Below the pieces are notes generated by a model. It was not told the DNA's origin. It searched no databases and saw only the letters and a program-made list of their open reading frames with translations. Shown here in pieces: positions 12,001 to 22,762 of a DNA stretch of 64,000 nucleotides; the stretch's first letter is position 1; each line of letters starts with the position of its first letter. The stretch spans positions 5,692,502 to 5,756,501 of the forward strand of contig JAQNBH010000005.1 in assembly GCA_028752905.1 (NCBI GenBank), written 5' to 3'. Both the position numbers and the translations under genes were made by a program. The stretch comes from Cladorhizidae sp. MBARI D1340-BT2. Its lineage: Eukaryota > Porifera > Demospongiae > Poecilosclerida > Cladorhizidae.

Positions 12001-14147
12001 CCTCCATCTCCATCTGAGATGATGTCAAATTTATAAATAGGCTAGCCTGGCTAGTAGTAGAACCATGGCTAGCACAGCCTGGCTAGTAGTAGAACCATGG
12101 CTAGCACAGCCTGGCTAGTGGGACTATGACTAGCATAGCCTGGCTAGTGGGACTATGACTAGCACAGCCTGGCTAGTGGGACTATGACTAGCACAGCCTG
12201 GCTAGTGGCTAGCACAGCCTGACTAGTGGGACTATGACTAGCATAGCCTGGCTAGTGGGACACTATGACTAGCACAGCCTGGCTAGTGGGACTATGACTA
12301 GCATAGCCTGGCTAGTGGGACTATGACTAGATAGCCTGGCTAGAGGGACTATGACTAGCATAGCCTGGCTAGTGGGACTATGACTAGCATAGCCTGGCTA
12401 GAGGGACTATGACTAGCCCAGCCTGGCTAGTGGGACTATGACTAGCCCAGCCTGGCTAGTGGGACTATGACTAGCATAGTGGGACTATGACTAGCATAGC
12501 CTGGCTAGTGGGACTATGACTAGCACAGCCTGGCTAGTAGTAGAACCATGGCTAGCACAGCCTGGCTAGTGGGACTATGACTAGCACAGCCTGGCTAGTG
12601 GGACTATGACTAGCACAGCCTGGCTAGTGGGACTATGACTAGCATAGCCTGACTAGTGGGACTATGACTAGCATAGCCTGGCTAGTGGGACCATGACTAA
12701 CATAGCCTGGCTAGTGGGACTATGACTAGCACAGCCTGGCTAGTGGGACTATGACTAGCATAGCCTGGCTAGTGGGACTATGACTGACTAGCATAGCCTG
12801 GCTAGTGGGACTATGACTAGCACAGCCTGGCTAGTGGCTAGCACAGCCTGACTAGTGGGACTATGACTAGCATAGCCTGGCTAGTGGGACTATGACTAGA
12901 TAGCCTGGCTAGAGGGACTATGACTAGCATAGCCTGGCTAGTGGGACTATGACTAGATAGCCTGGCTAGAGGGACTATGACTAGCCCAGCCTGGCTAGTG
13001 GGACTATGACTAGCATAGTGGGACTATGACTAGCATAGCCTGGCTAGTGGGACTATGACTAGCACAGCCTGGCTAGAGGGACTATGACTAGCATAGCCTG
13101 GCTAGTGGGACTATGACTAGATAGCCTGGCTAGAGGGCTATGACTAGCCCAGCCTGGCTAGTGGGACTATGACTAGCATAGTGGGACTATGACTAGCATA
13201 GCCTGGCTAGTGGGACTATGACTAGCATAGCCTGGCTAGTGGGACTATGACTAGCATAGCCTGACTAGTGGGACTATGACTAGCATAGCCTGGCTAGTGG
13301 GACTATGACTAGCACAGCCTGGCTAGTGGGACTATGACTAGCACAGCCTGGCTAGTGGGACTATGACTAGCATAGCCTGGCTAGTGGGACTATGACTAAT
13401 AGCCTGGCTAGTGGGACTATGACTAGCATAGCCTGGCTAGTGGGACTATGACTAGCACAGCCTGGCTAGTGCGGACTATGACTAGCATAGCCTGGCTAGT
13501 GGGACTATGACTAGCACAGCCTGGCTAGTGGGACTATGACTAGTACAGCCTGGCTAGTGGGACTATGACTAGCACAGCCTGGCTAGCAGGATTATGACTA
13601 GCACAGCCTGGCTAGTGGGACTATGATTAGCATAGCCTGGCTAGTGGGACTATGACTAGCATAGCCTGGCTAGTGGGAATAGGGCTAGAACTTATTTATA
13701 GAGTGCAAGGTACCACAAGCCACAGTTTGAATTGACTCCATTGAAGTAAGCCACAAAAATACTTCCTAGCAGAAATGGGAATAGTTGTCTGTGCACCTTC
13801 CTCAGTAAGAAAAACTTGGTCGGCCAGAAAGTGTCACTAGTGGACAATGGCAGCAATGACTGACCATATTTTTGTCATACTGGAACTTGCATAATAGTAA
13901 TCGCCCTTCCAATAGTAATCACAAGCAGATGAATATAAAAAAATAGTTGATGTTCCATTATGCTTCCTTGCCGGAACAGAATTATATACATGCTATGAAA
14001 TGCATGCTGCACCTGGCTAACTTTATTGTTTGTATGGCAGTTACAAGTTATATTACTGCATACTTTGCGTATATGTTCAATCATGACCATGCCCGTCTCT
14101 CTTCCTCTGCAGCTTACGCAGGACAGGTCGAGGATGCTACAACATAA
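64..14147 (+). CDS. WD40-repeat protein, 3' part (six exons, 5' end outside the window)
   Basis: Exons 64-210, 4052-4410, 11214-11504, 11563-11776, 11844-11934 and 14113-14147 total 1137 nt and read as 378 residues plus a TAA stop. Every junction has an AG acceptor and GT donor and keeps phase (0, 2, 2, 0, 1). The protein is a run of WD repeats: GSRDCR joins VKLF across the first intron, then come EDHTVKLW, EHLCVWE and GTLRLWE, each preceded by a typical hydrophobic strand such as CLCYSPDGTHLAVG. A WD propeller is a protein-binding scaffold; partner and location cannot be read here. No NACHT, F-box or other extra domain is visible in this part. The last exon adds only AYAGQVEDATT. The introns are full of unrelated minisatellites. 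I do not recognise the orthologue. Exon calls are strong; exons missed inside the big introns are possible but not needed by phase. Confidence 0.86.
211..529. repeat. WD40 intron 1, start: about four degenerate copies of a ~56-bp unit
   Basis: The phrase GTGGGTGTGGTCATCA recurs near 357, 399, 439 and 483 with diverged spacers. It looks like an old, eroded minisatellite. No coding exon is seen. Confidence 0.5.
530..1128. repeat. Minisatellite, 41-bp unit, ~14 copies
   Basis: The unit contains CACAGGCCCTCGTCTCCCTC followed by AGCTCTGTCTGCTGATATATG. Some copies lack the middle AGCTCTGTCTG block. It lies in intron 1 of the WD40 gene. Confidence 0.95.
1255..2735. repeat. Minisatellite, 30-bp unit, ~49 copies
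   Basis: The unit begins TTAACCCCTCGAGTATT and ends GCAGCAAAGCTAT; each copy carries a CTCGAG palindrome. Variant positions (TTGC/TTTC/TTAC after GTA, TTAAC/TTGAC) recur in blocks, which suggests expansion by multi-unit duplications. Confidence 0.95.
2736..4051. other. WD40 intron 1, unique AT-rich part
   Basis: No exon or RNA gene was recognised. Near 3540-3650 short phrases of the form GGCGAAAATTAATAGCA repeat a few times, and near 3840-3990 AAGGATGTCC-like phrases repeat. Both look like remnants of small mobile elements. A pyrimidine-rich acceptor (CTCTTTTTCAG) ends the intron. Confidence 0.5.
4880..5455. repeat. Minisatellite, 32-bp unit, ~18 copies
   Basis: The unit reads GATAGGGAGTGAGAGGTTGA then CCTGACCTGCTA, with shorter variants lacking one CCTGA block. 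It lies in the intron between WD40 exons 2 and 3. Confidence 0.93.
5456..6229. other. WD40 intron 2, unique stretch
   Basis: A TA/ATAC microsatellite sits at about 5525-5590. Short open frames exist here but show no family resemblance and no splice context. I see no gene. Confidence 0.5.
6230..7268. repeat. Minisatellite, 40-bp unit, ~26 copies
   Basis: The unit starts GTGAGCCGTGTGCTCTCAAC and continues with a T-run of 5-6 and GTTGCCTGTTA. T-run length differs between copies. Confidence 0.94.
7269..7915. other. WD40 intron 2, unique stretch
   Basis: About 650 bp of single-copy sequence, apart from one tandem duplication of ~36 bp near 7380-7440 (GTAGCAGTGAGTGTG...). No exon is supported. 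Confidence 0.5.
7916..9508. repeat. Minisatellite, 57-bp unit built from two related half-units
   Basis: Each unit pairs GGCCCTAGTCAAGGTTTTCC (with TGTGCCGAAGGACA) and GGCCCTAATCAAGGTTTCCT (with TCA). The halves share GGCCCTARTCAAGG, so an older ~27-bp repeat became a two-part unit before amplification. The period is 19 codons, which gives meaningless open frames. Confidence 0.95.
9509..9909. other. WD40 intron 2, unique stretch
   Basis: About 400 bp between two arrays with no recognised gene, RNA or repeat. Confidence 0.4.
9910..10795. repeat. Minisatellite, 30-bp unit, ~29 copies
   Basis: The unit contains TACTAGTAGCTGAGCTACAG then TGCATCTTCA. A shorter variant (TTCAGTAGTAGCTG) marks several boundaries. 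The open frames on both strands come from the 10-codon period. Confidence 0.95.
10796..11213. other. WD40 intron 2, last unique stretch before exon 3
   Basis: No repeat or gene was recognised apart from a ~38-bp phrase (GACAATAGAG.CACTGCAG..TGTTCCTAACTAAACTG) present twice near 11075-11150. The acceptor CTTTCAATTTCAG at its end starts exon 3. Confidence 0.5.
12040..13680. repeat. Minisatellite, 29-bp unit, ~56 copies
   Basis: The unit reads TAGCCTGGCTAGTGGGACTA then TGACTAGCA. Variant blocks (AGAGGGACT, GATAGCC, GCCCAGCC) recur in the same order, so blocks of several units were duplicated together. It lies in the last WD40 intron. Confidence 0.95.
13681..14112. other. Last WD40 intron, unique tail
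   Basis: Single-copy sequence ending in the strong acceptor TCTCTCTTCCTCTGCAG in front of the 35-nt terminal exon. Nothing else was recognised. Confidence 0.5.
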
Positions 14148-14305
14148 CTAGCATGTCTGGCAATTAACTACTTCTGTTGTTTGTTTTGTTTGTCTCTCAT
14201 AACTCTCACACTGCACAATTTGACTTCATTTTTATTTTTGTATCGCACATTACATGAATTGGCAGTCATTGGAATGTATGACCCTTTACCAAGTAATCAA
14301 CTTGT

Positions 14306-14311
14306 AATAAA
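14306..14311 (+). terminator. Polyadenylation signal of the WD40 gene
   Basis: A canonical AATAAA lies about 160 bp after the WD40 stop codon in AT-rich sequence, before the next minisatellite. It is the only well-placed signal downstream of the gene. Confidence 0.6.
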
Positions 14312-14384
14312 TACATAATGGACCTTTTCTGATGGCGCGTGATCTGCAATCAAAGCAACAAAAAAAGCAGTAGTAGTAATCGTC

Positions 14385-14965
14385 TCAGCAGCCCAGACCA
14401 CCATGACATAGTGCCTTCACCCCAGGCCACCATGACATAGTGTCAGTCTTCACTCCACCTAAAGCCCAGGCCACCATGACACACTGTCAGTCTTCACCCC
14501 ACCTACAGCCCAGGCCACCATGACATAGTGTCAGTCTTCACTCCACCTAAAGCCCAGGCCACCATGACACACTGTCAGTCTTCACCCCACCTACAGCCCA
14601 GGCCACCATGACATAGTGTCAGCCTTCACCCCACCTACAGCCCGGGCCACCATGACATACTGTCGGTCTTCACCCCACCTACAGCCCAGGCCACCATGAC
14701 ACACTGTCAGCCTTCACCCCACCTACAGCCCAGGCCACCATGACATAGTGTCAGTCTGCACCCCACCTACAGCCCAGGCCACCATGACATAGTGTCAGCC
14801 TTCACCCCACCATGACATAGTGTCAGTCTGCACCCCACCTACAGCCCAGGCCACCATGACATAGTGTCAGCCTTCACCCCACCTACAGCCCAGGCCACCA
14901 TAACATACTGTCAGCCTTCACCCCACCTACAACCCCACCTACAGCCCAGGCCACCATGACATATT
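14385..14965. repeat. Minisatellite, 44-bp unit, ~13 copies, between two genes
   Basis: The unit contains CCCAGGCCACCATGACATAG and TGTCAGTCTTCACCCCACCT. It fills most of the space between the WD40 polyadenylation signal and the next gene's start. Confidence 0.93.
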
Positions 14966-15083
14966 GTCACGCGCCGCCCCACCCCCCCTCCCTTCCCTTC
15001 CCACACACGCGCGAGCGCATATTATTAGATGGGTTCGCGAGCTTCTTTTAGAATTGTTAGCTGCAGGTGGTCGTGCTGCTGCA
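14966..15083 (+). promoter_or_regulatory. CpG-rich putative promoter and 5' leader
   Basis: Pyrimidine-rich sequence passes into CpG-rich sequence (ACACGCGCGAGCGCAT, GGTTCGCGAGC) directly ahead of the first ATG at 15084. No TATA box is evident. It is called a promoter only from composition and position. Confidence 0.35.
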
Positions 15084-15355
15084 ATGGAGGACAGTAAGCA
15101 CAGCACAGTTCTTCTCACTAACCTGAGCCCTGACTGGTTCCACTGGTCAGATTCTACTAAGGTTAGCTATCTTTCTGTCTTGTATTCTTTCTTTTCAGCA
15201 TCCTTTGCCCTGCCCTTTAAACATGCATTATTTGTTAAATGTTGTTGTTTTTCCGTTCCAGAATGAGATGTTTGGTCCAGATATTAATGTACTAAAGGAA
15301 TCTTGTTCTGACAAAATGGAGAGAACATCCATAATGTGCATCAGCAGAACCAGAG
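15084..15355 (+). CDS. First two exons of a gene with an RRM-like N-terminus
   Basis: Exon 1 (15084-15161) starts at the first ATG after the CpG-rich leader and reads MEDSKHSTVLLTNLSPDW onward to STK. Exon 2 (15262-15355) follows a pyrimidine-tract acceptor (TTTTTCCGTTCCAG) and reads NEMFGPDINVLKES to CISRTR, leaving in phase 1 at GTTTGT. VLLTNLSPDW looks like the first strand of an RRM, a fold found at the N-terminus of PARP14/DTX3L-type proteins. The next confident + strand exon is at 48600 and starts in phase 0, so at least one linking exon is missing if these belong together. They could instead be the start of a gene I cannot follow. Splice sites and phase are seen; the domain name is a weak judgement from a short stretch. 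Confidence 0.5.
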
Positions 15356-15559
15356 GTTTGTAATGTAGCTTGTTTAACGGTACCTGATGCATTGGTACAC
15401 AAACTCACTGGTAGACATGGACACAGATTTACCAGGACATGTCATACATGTGTGCCAGGACACAGACTCACTGTACATCAGGACATGACACACAGGTGCA
15501 CCAGGACATTACACATGGTGTTCCAGGACATAGACTCACTGGTGATTAGGACATGACAT

Positions 15560-16552
15560 ACAAGTATGCCAGGACACAGGCACACTAGTACACCTGGACA
15601 GGTATGCCAGGACACAGGCACACTAGTACACCTGGACAGGTATGCCAGGACACAGGCACACTAGTACACCTGGACAGGTATGCCAGGACACAGGCACACT
15701 AGTACACCTGGACAGGTATGCCAGGACACAGGCACACTAGTACACCTGGACAGGTATGCCAGGACACAGGCACACTAGTACACCTGGACAGGTATGCCAG
15801 GACACAGGCACACTAGTACACCTGGACAGGTATGCCAGGACACAGGCACACTAGTACACCTGGACAGGTATGCCAGGACACAGGCACACTAGTACACCTG
15901 GACAGGTATGCCAGGACACAGGCACACTAGTACACCTGGACAGGTATGCCAGGACACAGGCACACTAGTACATCTGGACAGGTATGCCAGGACACAGGCA
16001 CACTAGTACACCTGGACAGGTATGCCAGGACACAGGCACACTAGTACACCTGGACAGGTATGCCAGGACACAGGCACACTAGTACACCTGGACAGGTATG
16101 CCAGGACACAGGCACACTAGTACACCTGGACAGGTATGCCAGGACACAGGCACACTAGTACACCTGGACAGGTATGCCAGGACACAGGCACACTAGTACA
16201 CCTGGACAGGTATGCCAGGACACGGGCACACTAGTACACCTGGACAGGTATGCCAGGACACAGGCACACTAGTACATCTGGACAGGTATGCCAGGACACA
16301 GGCACACTAGTACACCTGGACAGGTATGCCAGGACACAGGCACACTAGTACACCTGGACAGGTATGCCAGGACACAGACACACTAGTACACCTGGACAGG
16401 TATGCCAGGACACAGGCACACTAGTACACCTGGACAGGTATGCCAGGACACAGGCACACTAGTACACCTGGACAGGTATGCCAGGACACAGGCACACTAG
16501 TACACCTGGACAGGTATGCCAGGACACAGGCACACTAGTACACCTGGACAGG
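15560..16552. repeat. Minisatellite, 38-bp unit, ~26 nearly identical copies
   Basis: The unit reads CACCTGGACAGGTATGCCAG then GACACAGGCACACTAGTA. Copies are almost invariant (a few single-base variants), unlike the diverged flanking copies at 15390-15560. This is the youngest-looking array in the window. Confidence 0.96.
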
Positions 16553-17574
16553 TATACCAAGACATAGATGCACAGACATACCATGACACGCAGCATGCAC
16601 CAGGACCCAGACTCAGATACAAGTGCTCCAGGACACACACACACATGTGTCTACCAGATACACTGGTCATTAGCTACCATTAGCTAGGAGTGCAAGTAGG
16701 ACAATAGTTGGCATGCTAGGACTCTGTATACAGAATTGTATACGTAAAGGATAGCCTATACAAAAGAGTCGGTTATGCGCCTATGTAACCTCCGAGTTTG
16801 CGGTTACCCCGAGGCGAAGCCGAGGAATGTAACAGCAAACGAGTAGGTTACACTGGCGCATAACCGACTCTTTTGTATAGGCTATCTTACTTATACTACA
16901 TTGTGCACGCGCTAAACTACATGCGGTTAAAAGTGCACCTATGTAACCTATAGTTATTAACCAATCAGATTAGCCACAGATCATGTGATATAGTATAATA
17001 CTCTGTATGCAGAACTTTGAACAACTAGGTGATATTCTGTCCCTCATCTATACGACTTGCTTGACTTGCTTGACTGCTTTCCCACACGCTCAAAACTCGA
17101 AAAGTATTTGCAAAAAATCGAGTGACCTCTGCATGACCTGACCTTTGTACTACTCTATGTTGTGATTGTTGGTTCCTCTCTCGATTTGTAGCCAAATTGG
17201 TTACTAGCAGCTGCTGCTTGATTGCCATGAGGTTCCTTCTTTACTTCAACATAAAACTGCACTCCACTCACCATAGCCTGTCTCAGCTGCGTAAGGTGGC
17301 CTAGTGAAATTATCTTTACGGAGCAGATAAAAGTGTCAACTTTTGTGTGGGCCTTCCTTAGGATGTTCTTTTTAAGATTAGTCATGCAGAGTAACAAAGG
17401 TGCGGTCATTTTTGACGGGAAATTATTATTATTTTGGTGTGTGTGGTTCCAGAATTTGCAAGCAGTGTAAATTAGCATCGAAATTTAGGGTTTTTTGAAG
17501 TCGTTGGACTTGATCCAATTCCAATGCTATTAGCTTAAACTAATTAGTAAACTAAACCTGTGCTATTCTTTAGA
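16553..17574. other. Unique stretch with one hairpin element
   Basis: Apart from the palindrome at 16750-16886, no gene is supported. A 15-bp phrase ACTCTGTATRCAGAA occurs on both sides of the hairpin (about 16715 and 16999) in direct orientation. Short open frames on the - strand (17025-17478) show no family resemblance. Confidence 0.45.
16750..16886. mobile_element. 137-bp palindromic element (hairpin, MITE-like)
   Basis: Perfect 32-bp inverted repeats: the left arm 16750-16781 begins GATAGCCTATACAAAAGAGT and the right arm 16855-16886 is its reverse complement. Inside, GTAACCTCCGAGTTTGC and GCAAACGAGTAGGTTAC form a second imperfect inverted pair around a CGAGGCGAAGCCGAGG core. The whole segment could fold into one long hairpin. 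Confidence 0.7.
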
Positions 17575-17905
17575 TAATGGGCTCTCCAAGGCAGGTGCAG
17601 GTGGCACTGGTCGTGCTCTGGGTTCTCCAAGGCAGGTGCAGGTGGCACTGGTCGTGGGCTCTCCAAGCAGGTGGCACTGGTCGTACCCTGGGCTCTCCAA
17701 GGCTTATACAGGTAGCACTGGTCGTGCTCTGGGTTCTCCAAGGCTGGTGCAGGTGGCACTGGTCGTGGGCTCTCCAAGGCTGGTGCAGGTGGCACTGGTC
17801 GTATCCTGGGGCAGGTGCAGGTGGCACTGGTCGTCTATGGGCTCTCCAAGGCAGGTGCAGGTGGCACGGGTCGTCGATAGGCTCTCCAAGGCTGGTGCAG
17901 GAGGC
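17575..17905. repeat. Minisatellite, 36-bp unit, ~9 copies
   Basis: The unit reads GGGCTCTCCAAGGCTGGTGC then AGGTGGCACTGGTCGT with short insertions. It abuts the 3' end of the decayed ORF to its right. Confidence 0.9.
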
Positions 17906-20900
17906 ATTAAGACTGTAGAATCTGAAATGCTTGCTTTATGCCAAAGGTGACCCAGATATCTCGAAGAAGGGTTAGCTCAAAGAATGCTCCAGCAAGAGTG
18001 GTAGTAATATCAATATCTACAGTGCGTACTTCAACCGTCTTCATTTCCTGCTCCAATACACGTATAATGTGCGCTCTGATATCAGCTTCCTCATGGCTGC
18101 AGTCAGGCATCACAGTTGCATGGGCCTACACACACGACAGGTTCACCGGCTGTCATACAAACACCTTTGTTCAGTGGGAAGCTGAACTCTCCAACCTTAG
18201 ATGTGAGGAAGGCAAACAGTTCTTTTTTGCTGATTGGGTTACAAAGGAAGTCCAGGAAGTTTAGTTTGACCGGACACCCTTCTACACACACACACACTAA
18301 CCTCTCTTAGCCCTTCAAACAGGAAGGTGTCTACACAACATCTTCTCTTTTAGAGCTTGCACTTATTGGCTAGTAAAGGCTAGGGACACTAGGTCTGCAT
18401 TGAAAGTACTCACAACTTTAGTGGGGAGAAAGTGTACAATGACAGCACCATCTAGCACTATGCAGTAGTAGGTTGAAGGTAGATCAGGTAGTCCAGGCTA
18501 CTCAGACATTTTAGTAGATCGGACTTTATGCTTGGCAAATGCGGATTTTCCAAAATCTGAGAGAGAAGGTGTTATGATTGTATCTCGTGGGGGGGGGGGG
18601 GGGGGGGAGTTCCCTCAATTTTCTCCATCTTACTTTGCATGGAGAGATATAACTGGCAAGGAGTTGCCACAGTGCTCTGAAGCACTTTGACCTTCTTTCC
18701 TTGCTTAGATATTGTCTTCAGTTGAGGTCTCTTGAAGAGAGCGAGAGAATTCTTCTTGATTGGCTCAACAATACACACAGCAATCACTACTTGATTCCTA
18801 TGTCTTCCAAGGTGCACATGGCCACTGTTACTGATTCGTCTATGCGGTTACAACTGTAAGTGTCACGAGTTATGGAAGATCGAGGAATTGAATGTTTCAA
18901 ACAGGCTGATAACCTGCTTCGGTAATGTCTTCTGTAGTGCAAGATCCTGCTTGTGGTTATGAAAATTCCCTGGGGCCTCTGGGTCAGTACCAGAAAGGTA
19001 CTTTTCCTCAAATTGCCTGGCCAGCTCTGGCCCTGACAGCATCCAGAGACTGAATGCAATGACTCCCTGTGAGTCCAACACGTGCAGGGCTCCCTGTCCA
19101 CTACAACCACCAGAGCCTACAGGGCTACCTGTGAGTCCAATACAACTATCAGAGAGGGCTCCCTATGAGTTCAATACAACCACCTGAGCCTACAGGGTTC
19201 CCTGTGAGTCCAGTACAACCACCAGAGCCTACAGAGTTCCCTGTGAGTCCAGTACAACCACCAGAGCCTACAGAGTTCCCTGTGAGTCCAATACAACCAC
19301 CAGAGCTTACAGAGTTCCCTGTGAGTCCAGTACAACTACAAGAGCCTACAGGGTTCCCTGTGAGTCCAGTACAACCACCAGAGCTTACTGAGTTCCCTGT
19401 GAGTCCAGTACAAACACCAGAGCCTACAGGGTTCCCTGTGAGTCCAATACAACCACCAGAGATTACTGAGTTACATGTGAGTCCAGTACAACCACCAGAG
19501 CCTTTCACTCAGGTAGCCATTTTTCTGTTCATGAGCCTGGTCGATTAGAATTGCAAAGAACTTATTGTTGGTCTTGGAAAGGGCAATGGCATTGCTTCTC
19601 AAACTCATCTTTGATAGGATCTGGCAAGCATTTCATTTCCTGATGTGGACAGACATCATCTTGAAAAATTCCAAAAAGAAAAGAGGTATCAGCTTCTCCC
19701 AGACGGCTGACACAGGAATATCAGAATGAAGCTCTCAAATGTCAGGATAGGATCCAGTACATGAAGGGAAGGCTCTTTTGCATGCTATTCCTCGAAGTTG
19801 CTTCAGACTAATTGCTCTCCAGTTGCTCCTGAAGTTTCTGGAAGGTCAAGAGGGTGACTTGGTGGGCATGCCTGGTTCTGGTGAAAACCTTCAGCAAGGT
19901 GTGCCTGAGCCAGAAGACCCTCCCCCCCCCCCTCTCTGGTCAGTTAAAGCCGAGGTCCAGCCAGAACGTTCTAGAACCTCTCCCAGTGTGTTCCTGAGTG
20001 CTCTCTCTATATGCAAGTAACCGAGAATAGCAGCGTGCATTGACTCAGCATGAGGAATCAGACATTTCCACTGGGCAAGCTTTGCCAGGGCAAACAGAGT
20101 CTTATCAAGAGTGATGACTGGAACTTGTCCTTGGTTGAGGTATCCACTTGCTCGTCTCTGCACATCCATGCAGATGTCATTCTTGATCTTTGCAGCGCTA
20201 GCAGCCTTCCCATAGGAAGGAGGGAGCGTACATGCTGGAGCATCTTTTATGGGAGGTTGCTGTGGCACGCTTTGTAGCCCACACCAAAGCATCTTCGATG
20301 GTGAATTCCTCCCTTCTTCACAAATGTCAGCACATGCTCAACTCACTCCTCCCCCCCCCCCCCTGTGCCTCGGCCAGGTTTGGAGTGGCCCTGCGTCACT
20401 GCTTAGGTGCATTGGCACAGCAATGGCAGCTGCTGTCAGCACGGCTGGAACCATGGCATAGCTGTCGGGGATGGAGTGTTGTTTGGTACCAGAAGGTGGT
20501 ATTGTAACAGGTGGTCTGCTTTCACCGGCTTCATTGGGGACTGGAGAAGACTGGTTCCACTGGCATGGAAGGCATTCACAGCAGCAGTTGGGCTGAGGTT
20601 GTGGTCTATGTTGTCCAGAGTGCTGACAGTGAACAGCCTTCTATGGGGAGACCCGCAGTAGCTATAGCACCATCTTCTTCCAACCGTTCAAACCGTTCAT
20701 GGACAGAAGTGGCAGTCTATTCCTTGAGTTCCGTAGCTCTACCATATGAAAAGCTGATTCCCATCAGCTCGATGAGCTTCTTGCTTCTGGTTATTTGATG
20801 TCTGCTTGGGTCAATGTTAACTGGGACGGGCGACTGTCGCTGCGGAGTGTGACTTGCTTTCACACCATTCTTAGAGGAGGGTTGTTGTTGCTCATTATGG

Positions 20901-21960
20901 AGTTCAACCTGGGCAGCAGTGGGAAGCCTGCGATTCATGTCTGTCCTGGTATTTCGGCCATTGAATAGAAGGGAAACAAGTGATGAAGACAGAATTTGGT
21001 TGAAAAGTACTGGTGAATTTGAAGCTCATATGTCACCTTGAACTAACATTGATGCTTTAGTAAGTATATATCGCAGTGTCTTCAGAAAATTTCCTTGAGG
21101 GCTACCTTCAACATATTTTCCATCCTTCCTTCTTTGAAAGCAATGATGGTGTTTTTGCCATCACGCTGTTCTCGTGTCTCTGGGAAGTGCTCGAGCAAAT
21201 TAACCTTCTGTCTGGTTTTGCTAAATTATCTCCTTGATAACCAGGCCTTTGAAATGATAATGATTCACATGGAGGAAGGGAGGGAATTTTAGGGAGAGCT
21301 TGAGTAGGCGAGTTCCAGAGTCTGCAGCTTTTCTTGGTGTAGCTTGTTAGCTCTCTACAAATGCTCTTGACTCATTCAATCTCTCATATGTTTTGTTGGT
21401 GTTGGGTTGACTTGCTGGTTAAGATTTCTCAGATTGACCAAGCAGTTTCAAGTGATAATTGACCTCCTTTGCAATTAGACCTCTTTGTCACTTTGAACAA
21501 GAAGCCGAGTTCAAAAGCCGATGTCCTCTAGCTCAGTGATCGTAGCTCGTATATTGGTCATTAGCATCAAATGCTGAAACCTAATGATGTTGCCTTCCGT
21601 TGCCTTCCTCACCTCCTACATGTATCTCACAAAACCATCTAACATCAATCTTCACTGTCTGATGATTACTTTGTCTTGTTTCAGACTCATCCATGAACGT
21701 CTTTTCTTTGCTTTTTAGAGTTTGGAACCGTTATTTTTTTAAATGGCAGCATCTGTGCCAAGATGTGCAGTTTGCTGGAGAACTAGCAGCATTTCCATTA
21801 CATACAAAATAGGTGATGGTTGGAAGCACATTAATGGCCAGACACTGTTCTACATAGGAAAGATCTGGAGGCTTCAGTTTGATAATCATTTGTTCCTGGG
21901 CTCTGTACTTGGCATTTCAAAGGCTCAGTAGTTTCCTGTTGGCAAATTATGTGCATACAT
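17905..21960 (-). pseudogene. Decayed ORF of a multi-copy, transposon-associated protein family
   Basis: Read on the - strand from 21.9 to 17.9 kb, fragments appear in the order of a large uncharacterised family that is multi-copy in cnidarians, sponges and fish: SPANCTSWHRCCHLKK (near 21.8 kb), VPVITLDKTLFALAKLAQWK and LGYLHIERALRNTLGEVLER-SGW (20.0-20.2 kb), HNHKQDLALQKTLPKQV (18.9-19.0 kb), NSLALFKRPQLKTISKQGKK (18.7 kb), LNFLDFLCNPISKKELFAFL (18.2 kb) and CSHEEADIRAHI...EVRTVDIDI (18.0 kb). Stops and frameshifts separate them. A 39-bp minisatellite and G/C homopolymers have grown inside. The family's function is unknown to me. I assign it from remembered sequence pattern, without a search. 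Confidence 0.65.
19140..19505. repeat. Minisatellite, 39-bp unit, ~9 copies, inside the decayed ORF
   Basis: The unit contains GTGAGTCCAGTACAACCACC then AGAGCCTACAGAGTTCCCT. The 13-codon period keeps both strands open. Confidence 0.92.
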
Positions 21961-22762
21961 GTATTCCATTCCGCAGAAGATCCATTCCGCAGAAGAAATA
22001 GCTACTAGCCTGCACAAGCTGCTGAGTAGATCTAGCTTGGTATAGGTATTAGAACTCACCAGAAGAAATCCTGACACCGCAAATCTGGACACACACACAC
22101 ACACCCCAATGAAATAACTCTCTTCTGCTGAACGCATAGCTTTTTGATTTTCCTTTTGTTGCACACTTGAATGAACTCTAATAGTTCAAAGGGTTTTTTT
22201 TACCAGTGAAAAGTTTCTGAAGTGATATATATATTTATTCCACCCCCAAAACTTCTCCCCCCACCCCCCATAAAAGTTTGAACCCTGTTGTTGTTGTTGT
22301 TGTTTTGTTGGACATTTTTCTGAAGCAAAATTGCACCACTAAGAAGTTAATATAGCATTTCCTCCCCTAAACAGTGGCCATTTTGATCTATGTAAAGAAT
22401 TGTCTAGGCTAGGCTAGGCTAAAATTGGTTTAAATAATGAGAATGGAGGGGGGGGGGGGGCAGTTTTATCTGCCCAGCAACAATATCATGACAAATGACA
22501 CTCTACCCGGGTGTTGTGCGTATTCTAATCCTGTCTCATGTTGGTGTGAGTATTATTTTTTGTGAGTATTTTTGTGAATCTCATTCTCACACGTCCTGTC
22601 GTAAGCTAATCGGCCTTGCGGAAGCATGGGATGAAAATAAAATGGTGGATCATCGGTCAGGAGAGGGAGTCTTGCGAGTTATTTAATGAGGCTAGAATGC
22701 AGACAGAATAAGGAAACGTTCAGGCCACTTATGTAATGATAAGTATTGTGCCATAACTTCTA
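21961..22762. other. Spacer with simple repeats
   Basis: It contains an AC microsatellite (~22085), a GTT run (~22290), a tetra-copy AGGCT/AGGCT run (~22410) and a G-tract (~22450). No gene was recognised. Confidence 0.5.

Noticed and set aside
19149..19548. Pro-rich (+) or Gly-rich (-) repeat protein
   Set aside because: A 39-bp minisatellite inside a decayed ORF; both strands are open and the flanks have stops.
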